Part shown: positions 47,110-58,769 of the stretch, piece after piece
How positions within the stretch are numbered: the first letter of the stretch is position 1
How the letters are laid out: each line of letters opens with the position of its first letter
The notes under the pieces: model-generated
What the model was told of the DNA's origin: nothing
What the model saw: only the letters and a program-made list of their open reading frames with translations
The model's database searches: none
Origin: Doris montereyensis
Lineage: Eukaryota; Mollusca; Gastropoda; Nudibranchia; Dorididae
Direction: 5' to 3'
DNA length: 64,000 bases
Assembly (NCBI GenBank): GCA_037039925.1
Contig: JAXRKP010000353.1
Location: 245,001 to 309,000 of the forward strand
Program-made: the position numbers and the translations under genes

Positions 47110-47388
47110 AGGCTGCCAGATTTGGGACCATGAAGTCCCGGGTTCAAGTCCTTGCAAAGCTAGATCCGACATTGTGTTCCTTGAAAAAGACACAACACAT
47201 TTCCCCCACTTGACCAAGGTATAAATGGCACATGCATAAGTTTAGGAGTAAAAATCAACGTCATACTAGTACTAACGTCAAGTCAAGGAGGTGATTATTA
47301 CCGCCTGTTACACTTCATACTACAGAAACCGCGACACTCTGACTCAGCTCTACGGGCCGAAATGGCCTCGAATATGAATGAACTTTCC
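47110..47388 (+). mobile_element. SINE family A, 5'-truncated
   Basis: Begins inside the tRNA-like head (ACCATGAAGTCCCGGGTTCA, B box GGGTTCAAGTCC). It continues through the body shared with the 16598 copy (CTAGATCCGACATTG, CCCCCACTTGACC, TTAGGAGTAAAAATCAACGT, GGAGGTGATTATTACCGCC) to GGGCCGAAATGGCCTCGAA. Confidence 0.8.
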
Positions 47389-47585
47389 TTTTGTTGTTAC
47401 TCCTACAACAAAACAGGATTTAACCCCAAATACTGCATTATCAAACATCACACACACTATCATCATTCACAAAGGTGAGACAGAACAAAAGAAATAACGA
47501 AACTATTTTTGGTTTACTTGGTCAGTGTGGCATGTGACTGAACATTTAATTCAAATTTAACTAACAAAGAAGAAGCTTGGTGCAA

Positions 47586-47656
47586 TTAGTCAAAGAGACC
47601 AAAGCCCATGTCGTCATCAGATTCCTCAGACTCTTCTTTCTTCTCCTCTTTTTTCT
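47586..47656 (-). CDS. RPLP2: RPLP2 last coding exon
   Basis: Encodes EKKEEKKEESEESDDDMGFG and LFD, then TAA (47586-47588). This is the conserved stalk tail that contacts elongation factors. Confidence 0.97.
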
Positions 47657-50604
47657 CTGCAAATGGGAAGAAAAGAAAAAGAAGGGTCAAGCTCATATTC
47701 ATGTCTGAAAGCTGCGTTGCAATATCACTCACACATCTTCCTTTCTTCAAACAAACGCAAACACAGAAAGTCTGGGTTGTGCAATGAGTTCTTCCTTTAA
47801 GTGCTTGTAGAAATGTATCTTGAAATCTTTTAACCACGAACATGAGGCTGATAGAAAATATTCATTTGATCCTGAACAGTCAGTCTTGGTTTTATCTGAC
47901 CACTTCTATTACTAAAGTAGTCCCTACCAAATTGCACGCTCCCCCCCCCCATATACGTGAATTTTACAAAAACTAATTAATTACCCTATCAAAATGCAAT
48001 GACTGACTTAACTTCACCAAATGCAACATGTTTCTGTAAGTCTGCTTTCAATTTGTTGCATTTAAAGAGTCAATTCATGCTAACAATAAACGTGATAACG
48101 TCTTCTTGTTTCATCCCAGTAACAAATGATATCATGCAGGTGTGTGTGTGTGGCACCTAGATCTATGTCCACACCACAATGCCTAGTCTTGGCTATCTCG
48201 GCACCCTTATCCGCCCTTTCCCTCCCGACGATGGCCTGAGAAAGGTCTTGTGTCACTTTTACCAATGTAAACCGTAGTCCACATGACAAGCGTGCCAACA
48301 AATATAAAAATATGCCTAGTTACTGTATATCTCCACCATCTCATCTTGCAGTCTTGAGTGAGAAAAGAATGAACAATCTATGAGAAGAGGTTAGATCTAT
48401 GATTGGGTCTTACCCCCAAACCAACAACAAACAAAACCCAAACGATAACAAAACAAAAGAGTTCATGTTCAAACAAGAATGGCAATGTAAATACTTGTCT
48501 ATATGTTATAGGTTGTGGCCCTTGACTCCGTCAAAATGCAATTTTTTTGGGCAACATTTGGATCGTGCATTTTGGCGTATTTGTAATTTTTAAAAATTTC
48601 ATATTGATCAGAAGAGGAACATTTATAGTATAGGTTGAACAAAGCTTTGAGGTAAGGAATCCTTGTTGAGCCCATCTGCATTTGTATCCTTAGCAAACCA
48701 TCATCGGGTAAGCTGACTCAAAGCAGTGGCTTAATTAACGGGAGTGATCAGTGAAAACAGACAAGCACAAATATGGTAAATTAAAATTAAATTCTTGAGA
48801 TAAATTTAGCAACCACTCCAAAGTTATTAAGTTACATCGTTGAAATTATGATCCAGAGCCTTTAACTCACTGCCATTAACGTAATATCTCAGGTCCCGGC
48901 AACAGACTGAAGTTGTCTGCCGTGCCAGACACTTGGGCAAAATTCCTATTTTGTTCATTGCACCCCCAAAAATAAATGAAACTGCATGCAGAAGCTAATA
49001 ACATCATCCGGAAGATTTCCTATTTCCCCCTTAAGGTAATGCGTTTTCAATCATGTATCTTACACTAAATAGTACATTTACCAGATGCCATGCAGTGAGT
49101 GAGATAAAAGTGATAAATGGAAATATGAGATATTTGTAGGCCTTTGATTGGGCCAAGATGTTCCAATGACAGTGACCAGTCTGCAACTTAAGTGCCCCTC
49201 AGGTAGAATCCACCGTAACAGAAAACACTCACATCTATAAAAAACCAATGTGATTTCTCGACAGACCCAGACGGGCAATGGACTGGCATCATTGATACCA
49301 ACACAGCATTCAATTTCAATAGCATACAAGGGAAAAGAGAAAGGGACAGAACTCACCAGCGGCAGCGCTGTCCCCAGCAGCAGCAGCAGCAGGGGCGGCG
49401 GCAACAGGGGCTCCAGATGGTACGGATGCCAATTTTTCAGCGCCTGAAGAAAGACAAAACCAAAAGGCAAGGTGAAACGTCACGTAGCAATGTTTATTTT
49501 TTACACGCGCATTAATATCTTTGTTTCATTGAAATTTATCCCGTCCACCGTTGTGATCTCAGGGTGGATTAAGAGGAAACCATCAAAATGAAAGATAAGT
49601 GAAAGAAGGAAAAAATAGAATCTACCAGCAACACCTGCCAAATTTATCTCTACGTCCGCCAGAGATATCAATAAATGAACGAGGTAGGGGAGCAGGTGAT
49701 CTGAACTACTGTATAGTTGGCATGCAAGCCTCAGCTAACACATTGGAATAGCATAATAAGTAACAAACATAAACTACCAAGTGAAAACCCGCTGATGATT
49801 ATCACCTATGATTTTAGACAAAAACGTATAATCTTTATTTGAGTTATTTTCACCTAAACTAAAAGATCGATGCACATCAATCACATCCATGTGGGTGAAA
49901 CTTGATGGACAATTTAAGAGGCTGAGGGCCCTCTCAGCTGCTTTATATATATATTCATATATAAAACTTTATGCTATTACCTAGTATCACTTATGATTGC
50001 TATCAGTTTTTGAAGATTTTAAATGCTGTGGAGTAACAGTGGTGATTTTGGGGTGAATTCAGATGAAACAGGAAATGAAAGTGAAACCGAAAGAAGTGTG
50101 ACCAACCACTAACACTCGCCAACAGTCCATGTTGCAGTTGTATCACACTCTTTCTTTTCAGTTAGAAAGCCATTGGTTGTGAATCTGCCTGTTAATGTCC
50201 TCCTTCACATTTGAAGACTCTTGACATGTTGTGGTGATCAGTGTTGAAGATTAATAGACAATGGCTACAAACTGATTGAAATTATTGGGATTGCATTGAT
50301 TGAAATCTAGATGTATGAAAACTACTAAAATAAAAGCCATCAATTTGAAATCATAAATAATAAAATAGAAACCCGCCTCCGCCAACAAACCAAGGGAAGA
50401 AAATTGAACACTTATATGGAGGTAAAACATACCTTCAGCCATCAGTTCCTCTAAGTTCTTTCCTTTCAGTTCACCAATGAGTTTGGTGATCTTTTCAGAC
50501 TCTGCTTCAATGCCAACGCTGGCCAAAATTTTTTGAAGGTCGGCAGAGGATGGAGAGTTATTGCCTCCAAGGGCAGCGAGAAGGTAAGCGGCGACGTAAC
50601 GCAT
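47586..50604 (-). CDS. RPLP2: 60S acidic ribosomal protein P2, intact
   Basis: P2 pairs with P1 on P0 to form the ribosomal stalk that recruits translation GTPases. Coding exons on the minus strand: 50433-50604, 49357-49443 and 47586-47656, 330 bp including the stop, 109 residues (human 115). The N-terminal dimerisation domain starts MRYVAAYLLAALGGNNSPSS and includes ADLQKILASVGIEAESEKIT. An Ala/Gly/Pro hinge (GAPVAAAPAAAAAGDSAAAG) and a charged region follow, and the universal tail ESDDDMGFGLFD ends it. Introns are GT-AG and phases agree. Unlike MLEC and PHF12, there is no frame error. An AG acceptor just before the ATG indicates a further upstream non-coding exon. Confidence 0.97.
47657..49356 (-). 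other. RPLP2 last intron
   Basis: A 1.7-kb intron with a C10 run at about 47941 and a short TG run at about 48139. No other gene recognised inside. Small nucleolar RNA genes often sit in ribosomal-protein introns, but I cannot see a convincing C/D or H/ACA structure by eye. Confidence 0.55.
49357..49443 (-). CDS. RPLP2: RPLP2 hinge exon
   Basis: Encodes AEKLASVPSGAPVAAAPAAA and AAGDSAAA, the flexible alanine-rich hinge. Acceptor ttcttcag, donor gtgagt. The GCT run reads as a (CAG)n on the plus strand. Confidence 0.95.
49518..49646 (-). repeat. Repeat C copy in RPLP2 intron
   Basis: On the minus strand: GGCAGGTGTTGCTGGTAGAT, C/T tract, TAATCCACCCTGAGATCACA, ACGGTGGACGGGATAAATTT, CAATGAAACAAA. 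Complete head-to-tail order. Confidence 0.78.
50022..50132 (-). repeat. Repeat C copy in RPLP2 intron, diverged
   Basis: On the minus strand: GTTGGCGAGTGTTAGTGGTT, C/T tract, TGAATTCACCCCAAAATCAC. The tail is degraded. Confidence 0.55.
50433..50604 (-). CDS. RPLP2: RPLP2 exon with start codon
   Basis: ATG at 50602-50604. Encodes the helical N-terminal domain to LIGELKGKNLEELMAEG, ending in phase 1 before gtatgt. The AG 9 bases before the ATG is a splice acceptor, so transcription starts further upstream. Confidence 0.96.
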
Positions 50605-52699
50605 TCTGCTGAACTGCAAAATACAAATATATGGAAAGTAGTATGAGCGACAAAAAGAAAGAACCACTGGAGATGAATAGTAAGGCTTGTATTTGTAATA
50701 ATTTTGTTGTGATAAAATGGGTACTGGACACCATGAACATTTTTATCAAGCTACTCTAGAAAATAGTAATGTCTTGGTGATAAAGCACTTTGAAAACCAG
50801 GAACTGCTTTATTAAAAATATTTGTGTGTACCTCTGACTACTCTGAGAAAGGAGCACACATGTAGACAACTTTTAAAATTGAGATAAAAATCAAAGTGCT
50901 TTCAAACAGCTTATCATATCCTGAAACAGCTGGGTTTTTAAAATAAATCTTACAGACCGAATAAGAATGTATGCTTCTGAGATATTGCAGATTTTGTAAG
51001 ATGATATAGATCAATATCCAGTTTACCCCGTTCACCCGACGCAAATGTTAGACGAGTTTGTCGGATTAACAAAAATATACATTTTAGAGGCAAGTTTGCA
51101 GGAGTGAAACCCCAGAGCGTAACTGCAACATTGCATTTCAACAGCAGAAAAAGTTTAGGGCCCCCACCCCTGCCACCAGTACGTAAAGGTACAAAGGTAG
51201 GAAGCCCGACCCCCGATCCAACCCACCGGTTGCACACACCCCCACAAAAAAAGAGAAATGGGGGTAGTCCAATGCACGGTACTATTGTTTAGATGGGTCC
51301 AGTCAATTACTGTTTTTGGGAAAATTGCGTTTTAACCCAAGAAAAAGCAAGGAAGCGCGCACAGGCCCTATATTTAGGGCCAGATACCCAGGCGTCTTGA
51401 ATGAAAATTTCCGCTTTCCTCACATGGTTTATGATGTAGTTTGACATTTGAGGTCATAGTTAAATAACCGCTAATGAGATTACAATTTATTTCAAACTCG
51501 CGGCTTTCCCGATAGCCTTGTTATTATTCGTCAAAGTGACGCTTTCCCATTCAACACACTTCGTGAGAGGCTTCAGTTGATTTCACGGCTATCGCTGCTA
51601 ATGTTTAGTCCTTAGTTAAGCTTCTCTTGTTGCAATTATAATATCTCAAAATGAATTCCTTATTCTTTCAACTTATAGCAAACACACGTTGTATAGGTCT
51701 TTATCATCTGTAAACATGAAGTCATTGTTCAAACTAACTCCAAATCCTAGCTCCACCAGTTGCACACTCATCTTTTGTACAAATGGCTGGGGTAACCCTC
51801 ACTGTAAGAAGGTCACTTCTTGTAGCACCGCAAGCTCTACTTGGGTTAAAGCTGTCACTTTTGTACCGAAACAGTTTGAAACTTATCAGTATCTAGATCC
51901 TAGGTATAATCTAGGTCTAGATCTAAACGATACGGCCGGCTAGGCCTATATCATGTCAATCATGATCAGCGCTGGTCTTTACTTAGTATGGTAAAGCAGT
52001 CATCTGCGACTACACACAGGTGATTTTACTAAATCTGACGGGTCCATTATGTGACATGCAAATACGATTGGGCTGAGGACGGCAACTTGAAGCCGGAGGC
52101 TATCTGGACACCATTGTTGAGGTGGTTGCTGCGTCAGATTTGGATTCCATGACTACAAAAAGTAAGTCTCAGTCTGTTTGTTGGTAAGAAAGTCACACAA
52201 TTGACACAGCCACGAGTTGTTTCTGCTGATGCTGTACTCGTACTGACATAGATTATTTATATATATATAAATGAAGTAATTTCTTGTGCCGAACCAAAGT
52301 GTCAAATGCTTGGGTTTGCGAGGCTAACTGAGTTCATTGAGTATGACCATGTGTCTAGATCGGCTAGGTAGTGTTAATTCTTATGCCAAATAGTCAAAAT
52401 ATACCTAGAATCTAGTTCTACCAGATATATGCGTTTTATTGAGTATAAACAGTTCTATTTTACCATCCACTTCCCCCTATTTTCACTAAAAAATTTGGTG
52501 AAAACCTGGCCACTTGATGAAGTATAGTCAGATCTAGATCTATTATCTGGCCAACCCTTCTATTCCTTGTTTCACCGGGACATCAATTATAACTCTTTTC
52601 ATCTGGAACACACAGCGTTACCTGGGAAGGTCATTTTCACCGTATAAATGCTCACAATGTGAGTCTCAGCGTTCGGCCGATAGCCTTATGTTTCACTTT
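50605..52699. other. RPLP2 upstream region, no further gene recognised
   Basis: Should contain the RPLP2 first intron, non-coding first exon and promoter. On the minus strand a pyrimidine stretch CTTCCTTGCTTTTTCTTGG (about 51338-51356), next to a GCGCGC, resembles the terminal oligopyrimidine start of ribosomal-protein transcripts. It is only a candidate. From about 51,880 on, CTAGATCT-type motifs are frequent. Confidence 0.4.
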
Positions 52700-52707
52700 G
52701 CTTAAAG

Positions 52708-53143
52708 GGCGACCTCGGAGTTTAGGAATAGGGTCCAAAATTATTATTTCCCCCAAGATTTATTTAAACTTAAAAATAAAATTTTTTAAGAATAAAAAAT
52801 AATAATTTTGTTTTCCAAAAAAATATTTATTTCTTCAAGTTCAAGAAAAGTTACACAGGATATTGCACTTTAATTTTTTCCCCAAATGTGTTTCCGCCAA
52901 ATGAAGCAAATGTGTCGTTTCTCTATCTCCATTCAAACTCCCGTAGGTAGCTGATGAAGTGATTGCGAGATGTGCCATGCATTCGCTTGATCTTCTTCTT
53001 TGCATGAGACCAAAATGCTTCAATACTTTGTGTATGGGCCATGGGAGCAGCAGGGTCGATCAAGTGTGACAAACTCCGACAAATTAAAATGTAGGATCAA
53101 ACTCCGATAAAAATATTTTAGGACCCTAAACTCCGATATCGCC
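52708..53143 (-). mobile_element. Merlin (IS1016-like) DNA transposon, 436 bp, deleted
   Basis: Left end GGCGACCTCGGAGTTTAGG and inverted right end GGCGATATCGGAGTTTAGG (two mismatches in 19). Both sides carry the same 8-base target duplication GCTTAAAG (52700-52707 and 53144-53151), the length expected of Merlin/IS1016 elements. The minus strand holds the last part of its transposase. Most of the catalytic domain is missing, so the copy is non-autonomous. Confidence 0.85.
52923..53066 (-). pseudogene. Merlin/ISXO2-like transposase, C-terminal fragment
   Basis: One open frame reads HLIDPAAPMAHTQSIEAFWS, then HAKKKIKRMHGTSRN and HFISYLREFEWR before a TAG at 52923-52925. The (H)T..IE.FWSH.K....R.HGT order with the closing EF.WR is typical of the IS1595/ISXO2-like DDE domain. 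The Glu in IEAFW is the expected third catalytic residue. The two catalytic Asp residues would lie upstream and are deleted. Confidence 0.85.
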
Positions 53144-53151
53144 GCTTAAAG

Positions 53152-53595
53152 TCCACTCAAACTGATCAAGTGAGTTACTTCTCACATGTGAGCAAACATC
53201 AAAATTCATGTTTTTTGCTACTTTTTTCTGCACCTTCACCTTCCTTAGCATGTCACAGTTCTGTCCCATAGGCATAAAACAATTATAGAAAGATTCTATA
53301 TTTGAAACAATTTGATGTAAGACACATGTAGATCTATGTTTGTTAACTTTTGAGGCATGTCAGTGGCTATTTCCTTTGGCTGGGACGAACAAATTGGATT
53401 CACACAAAAAGTTATTTCGGCTGGACCTGTGAAAAGATTTCGGACATGTTATGAAGCATCGATTCTAGACCTGATTCTAGATCTATGTTTTGTACACTAG
53501 ACCTAGATCTAATTATTAAATTTTGCTCGTAAGAGAAATTTCAATGATGTGCCCGACTAAGGACATTTTGCCAGGGTGACTCGCGTGGCGCAATA
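53152..53595. other. Intergenic, no gene recognised
   Basis: AT-rich, with several TCTAGATCTATG-type motifs at about 53330-53510. Nothing coding seen. Confidence 0.5.
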
Positions 53596-53647
53596 ATGGC
53601 GTTGGCGACGCTGGGCAATCTGACTAAAATGCAAATTGATCAACTTG
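53596..53647 (+). CDS. Possible first coding exon of an unidentified gene
   Basis: ATG in good context (ATAATGGCG) opens MALATLGNLTKMQIDQL and is followed in phase 1 by a strong donor, gtaagg. The local sequence is richer in CpG than its surroundings, as at promoters. I do not recognise the peptide, and no following exon is identifiable before the window ends, so this could also be chance. Confidence 0.3.
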
Positions 53648-54019
53648 GTAAGGGTACAGAAATCAATTCCAACCCTGACAGTTCAAAATGTACAAACGAA
53701 TTAAATTCATGTTTTACATTAATCTAATGCCCTTTTGTTAAAGAAATATCTGAAAACACTTACTTTTAAGTCGAGGTAGACACGAAACGTTCCCACGCTG
53801 CTTTATTTGTGACTTTCGTAAAGGAAAAGGAAGTGCACAGCGAAAGTCACATGGGGTAAAAAATAAGTCGATTAAAAATACGAAGCATCTTGCCACAAAA
53901 CAAATGAATACATTGCAAGTTTCATGGTGCCGCAGAAATAACCACCTTCTACTAGTCTTCAAGACATGATCAAACTATACTAGGCCTACTAAAAGAGCAT
54001 AGCATGGTTCACAGTGCGC

Positions 54020-54110
54020 TCTCTTTCTTGTCATGGCGAAGCGATGGGTGTCGAAGCGGAGGTCACGGGTTCGACTCTGTCTGATGCTCTAAGATTGTTT
54101 CTGTCTATTC
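54020..54110 (+). mobile_element. tRNA-like SINE head fragment
   Basis: Contains TGGCGAAGCGATGGGTGTCG and a B box ACGGGTTCGACTC. It matches neither family A nor B beyond the B box. Partial. Confidence 0.4.
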
Positions 54111-54144
54111 CTTTGTATTTGTCTCGTCTTTGTTCCGATTGGGG

Positions 54145-54592
54145 CTTCAATTCAATTCAATTCAATTCAATTCATTAAAAAAATTCTTTATCGTCGGTAA
54201 CATTATACATTACAAAAAAGGGACATGCAGATATCACAAAGGGAAGTAACTTAATAAACCATTATGGGCTTTTTCACCGACATTTCAATAGAAAATATTA
54301 CAAAAATGCTAGCTAAGAGATGAGATTAAGAATCTAGTCTTTAAAAATCTACAGTTAACAAAGAAATATGATACACAGTTATATAGAACAAATGACACAC
54401 TGACAATCTTTACCATTCCACATCGAAATAAGATTTTTAAATTCATTAGAAATTGCTTCAGATCTTAAATGTTCAGGTAATTTGTTCCACAGAACTGCAG
54501 CAGTATATTTAAATGATTGTCTTCCGAAAGCAGTGGTTCTAGGTTTAGGTATATTGACTACATTTGTATATCTGAAATATACCTTCTATCTT
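54145..54592 (-). mobile_element. LINE 3' end (CR1/Jockey-like C-terminus) with TTCAA tail
   Basis: On the minus strand a frame reads YTNVVNIPKPRTTAFGRQSF, then KYTAAVLWNKLPEHLRSEAI, ending CQCVICSI and a stop at 54379-54381. This is the familiar LINE ORF2 C-terminal pattern (PR..T..G..SF...A..LWN.LP..LR). A short non-coding 3' UTR leads to a (TTCAA)n-type tail at 54145-54178. Confidence 0.8.
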
Positions 54593-54639
54593 TAAAATTA
54601 TATTAAATCTTGGAAAAGATAGAAGGTATTCAATATCTA

Positions 54640-55146
<507 letters not shown>

Positions 55147-55149
55147 TTT

Positions 55150-57480
55150 TTATAGCGCACTAAGTCCATAGTACGCTTTAAGGCGCTAGATATTAACTGG
55201 GATGAAGAAAAAGAGGATAAGCCGAATCTAAAAGATGCTGGTATGAATGATGCTCTAAAAGGGTCTGTTTTGGTGGGGTTTTTTTTCAAAGAGTTGTAAG
55301 TGGGAGATTGTCTTGTGGTTGATCACAAGGAGTTCCATAGCCGAGGGGCGGCGTGAGAGAAGGCTTTGTCCCACTCCCAGACATTAAATCTAAAGGGTTG
55401 TTCAGACAATCAGGGTCGAGATCGTTGATGCACTTGTAGGCAAAACAAGCGAGTTTGTAAACGAATATTTTATACACAGGCAACCGATACAGAGATTTAG
55501 GGTAATCTGGTCTTTGCTTCTGGAAATGATGTGTGCTGCAGTATTTTGGATGCTTTGCTATTTGTTTGTCGATTTTGTTTTGTTAGAGACCATAGGGGTT
55601 GAAAGCAGTAGTACATTCTGCTCGTGACAATCATATGAATGATAATTTTGGTTACATTTGCCTCAGTGCCCCGCGTAGGCTTCTTATTCTGTTGATGTTT
55701 CTGGGGTGAAAATGGAATTTTTGTACAATTCTTTTGTTATGCTCTTTTATGTCACGAAATTCTTCGAAGATGAATTCTTGGGATCTTGTGATGTGGTGAC
55801 CAGTGATTTTGATGTTTTCGATGTCAACCTGATCTTGTGATGTGGTGACCAGTGATTTTGATGTTTTCGATGTCAACTTGATATTGTGATGTGGTGACCA
55901 GTGATTTTGATGTTTTCGATGTCAACCTGATCTTGTGATGTGGTGACCAGTGATTTTGATGTTTTCGATGTCAACTTGATCTTGTGATGTGATGACCAGT
56001 GATTTTGATGTTTTCGATGTCAACCTGATCTTGTGATGTGGTGACCAGTGATTTTGATGTTTTCGATGTCAATGATCTTGTGATGTGGTGACCGGTGATT
56101 TTGATGTTTTCGATGTGAAACTGATCTTGTGATGTGGTGACCAGTGATTTTGATGTTTTCGATGTCAACCTGATCTTTTGATGTGGTGACCAGTGATTTT
56201 GATGTTTTCGATGTCAACCTGATCTTGGGATGTGGTGACCAATGATTTTGATGTTTTCGATGTCAACCTGATCTTGTGATGTGGTGACCAGTGATTTTGA
56301 TGTTTTCGATGTCAACCTGATCTTGTGATGTGGTGGCCAGTGATTTTGATGTATTCGATGTCAACCTGATCTTGTGATGTGGTGGCCAGTGATTTTGATT
56401 TTATCGATGTCAACCTCGGATTTCCCTTTCCGAAAAACGACCAGCTTTGTGTCATCTTCATCAAGTTTGAGTTTGTTGGCATTCATCCATTCTTTGATGA
56501 TCTTGACACAAACGTTGTGTTGTGTATGTGGTGATGCAAATCTGCGTATCATCGGCGTACATATGATAATTAGGATGATGTATTTGAGTATGTATCCGAG
56601 TGTTGACGTATATATGGTGAACAACAAGGGCTCCAAAACAGAGTATTGGAGTAACACCAAATTTCAACGTTGTGGCAGAACTAGTTACATCTCCTATGAC
56701 TGCAGTTTGCTTTCGATTTGTCATGTAGGCAGTAAGCCAGCTTAGCGCTGATTCTTTGATTCCAATGTCTTTGAGTCTTTCAGTTAAGACGTTGTAATCG
56801 ATGGTCAAGATCGATGCTCAAGTCGAGGAGAAGAAGCATGCCATTGTGGTCATTGTTTTTAAACGGTTGACGAATATCGTTATTGACCCTTATGACTACA
56901 CGAGTGTCATGAAGGTGCTACGTCCGGCTCGATAGGAGGATCGAATATAATCAAAACAGATTTTTTTTTAGGGGTTTTGGATTCTTTTGCTAACGACTCT
57001 TTCGATGATTTTTTTAAAGACACAATTTAGATTGGACATTGGGTGGTAGTTATTGAGTATGTCTTTGTCTAATGAAGGCTTCTTCAGAAATGGAGTACCC
57101 AAGGCCTATATTTTGAATGATGATAGAAAGTGAGACTGTTCCAAAGAGCTATTGACAATCCAGGCGATTGATGGAGCAAGTTCAGAGATAACTGTTTCAT
57201 CACCCAAGTTGGTATGCTGTGAAATTGGCAACATTTGTTTTGACTTACTCTTACTAGTCTTATAATTGTTCCATTACTGGCTCAAATGGAGAGAAAGTTG
57301 TAAGATCTTGCTAAGTGTAACATTCTTTGTGAAATCACGGTTGTTGATATAATTCTGAACGGATGTTTACTATTTTGGTGATGACGTATTGATTTTCAGA
57401 TAGTTCGGTTTTGTCATCATAAGTTGGAAGGAATTTTGACAGTGATCATCTTTTAGAAGATCATTTATGATTTTGAAAAG
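55150..57480 (-). pseudogene. Decayed CR1/L2-like LINE with reverse transcriptase
   Basis: Minus strand, in pieces from the high end: LKKPSLDKDILNNYHPMSNL and KKIIERVV at about 57000-57100. DYNVLTERLKDIGIKESALS, then WLTAYMTNRKQTAVIGD, an altered PQGSVLGPLLF (QYSVLEPLLF), and the RT active-site MYADDTQI follow at about 56540-56800. Next come MNANKLKLDEDDTKLVVF, then the HFHPRNINRIRSLRGALRQ segment, and LPVYKIFVYKLACFAYKCIN at about 55430. Order and motifs are those of a non-LTR retrotransposon ORF2. Frameshifts and stops are many. A 49-bp tandem array interrupts it at 55781-56416. The 3' end near 55150 carries ATTTTTATAGCGCAC. Confidence 0.85.
55781..56416 (-). repeat. 49-bp tandem array inside the LINE reverse transcriptase, 13 copies
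   Basis: The unit encodes VDIENIKITGHHITRS and lies exactly where an intact LINE would read this segment once (KSEVDIDKIKITGHHITRSQ). Thirteen GTGATTTTGATG anchors can be counted. As 49 is not a multiple of three, each copy moves the frame, so the expansion alone destroys the ORF. Confidence 0.93.
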
Positions 57481-57880
57481 TTATTTGAGGTTCTTCTGGT
57501 TTTCACCTATGCTTCTCTTATATGAAGTTGTATGTGTTTTTTTTCTCTCGCTTCATTGAGGAATTTGCTTGTGTCATTTATTACTTTATTATAATTTTGT
57601 AAAAATTGAATTTTTTTGTATAATATTTTTGTATATTTTTGGATTGTTCTCATCACATGCTATTTTCAAAAATTCATAAAAACAACAATTACTAATAAAA
57701 CAAAAATCTGATGTGATGGAATTTAGATATTGTATCAAATAAGGTGTGTGCCAAGTTTGAAAGAAATTTGTCAAAAAATATAGAAAGATATGGATATGGA
57801 ACTTCGTGAAATTGTTTGGCAAAATCTAAGATGGTCGCCGTTTCCATGGCAACAGGAAGCATCGGAAAGAAGACAACGAC
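57480..57880. other. Between two LINE fragments, nothing recognised
   Basis: AT-rich. A 77-codon minus frame rich in Phe and Ile has no recognisable domain. Confidence 0.4.
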
Positions 57881-58405
57881 ATGTTTAAAATGTCGGGGGA
57901 GCAATGAAGAGACATATTCCGCACACACAAATCCTACCAAAACTCCCAAGAAATGCCAACGCAAGCCCAATTAGACAAATTAAAAACACCGAAGGAGAAA
58001 TGATGAAGGAAGACAATAAAATGATGGAAACATAGAGAACGTATTGTCAACAACTACATAATCCCTCCACAAAATATTTTGAAACGAGGAGTACGGATCA
58101 ACCAGTAATAATAACAAATAATCCAGATGAGATAACCAAAGGTGTAGATATCGCAATGGAAGAATTCCAAACAGTTATACGCAAAATGAAACTAGGAAAG
58201 GCGCCGCCAGAGCATATCAAATATATTCAGAAAATATTAAAAACCAAGGGAGAGAGGCAGACAAACTACTACAGGCAATATGTCAACAAGCATAGAAGTC
58301 AGAACAGGTGCCAGACGACTGGAAGAAGGGAACGATGGTACTATGGTACCAATACACTAGAAAGGATCAACTATGGAATACTCAAACTCAGGACAGGGTA
58401 GTCTG
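57880..58405 (+). pseudogene. Decayed LINE reverse transcriptase fragment, second type
   Basis: MEEFQTVIRKMKLGKAPPEH in one frame, then ILKNQGREADKLLQAICQQ and QVPDDWKKGTM in others. This fits the RT start region (E...AI.KLK.GKAPG.D.I...) and the later VP.DWK.G motif. Frames change several times. Opposite strand to the neighbouring CR1-like element. Confidence 0.65.
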
Positions 58406-58768
58406 GAGAAATATCATTTTGGACATATAAAAACATACACCGGAATGTAGATTGGGAACTGATAAAGAAATAAATAATTTATTATTATTTTTTATAACTG
58501 GCTGTATATTTTGTTCTTCTAAAGGTGTCCATTGCAATTGTGGTGGCTTTGATATTTTCCCATTTTTTAAATAACGTTGCAATCTTTTAAAGATTTTATT
58601 TTGTTGTTTTGTTTGTTTCATTTTGAAAGCAACTTTGGTATCTCAAAAAAGGAAAGTTTGAAATTTATTCCAGTTTTCGTTTGGATTTTTTTAAATATCT
58701 TCATCTCCATGTTCAAATAGATTATCTATATAATTAAGCCAATATGTGTTTGGATGTCACCTTTGTTA
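58406..58768. other. AT-rich spacer
   Basis: No gene or known repeat seen. A 77-codon minus frame over 58388-58621 has no family resemblance. Confidence 0.4.
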
Positions 58769-58769
58769 A

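Noticed and set aside
49370..49395. (CAG)n repeat as an expansion-prone locus
   Set aside because: It is the alanine-coding hinge of RPLP2, about five or six triplets, normal for the family.
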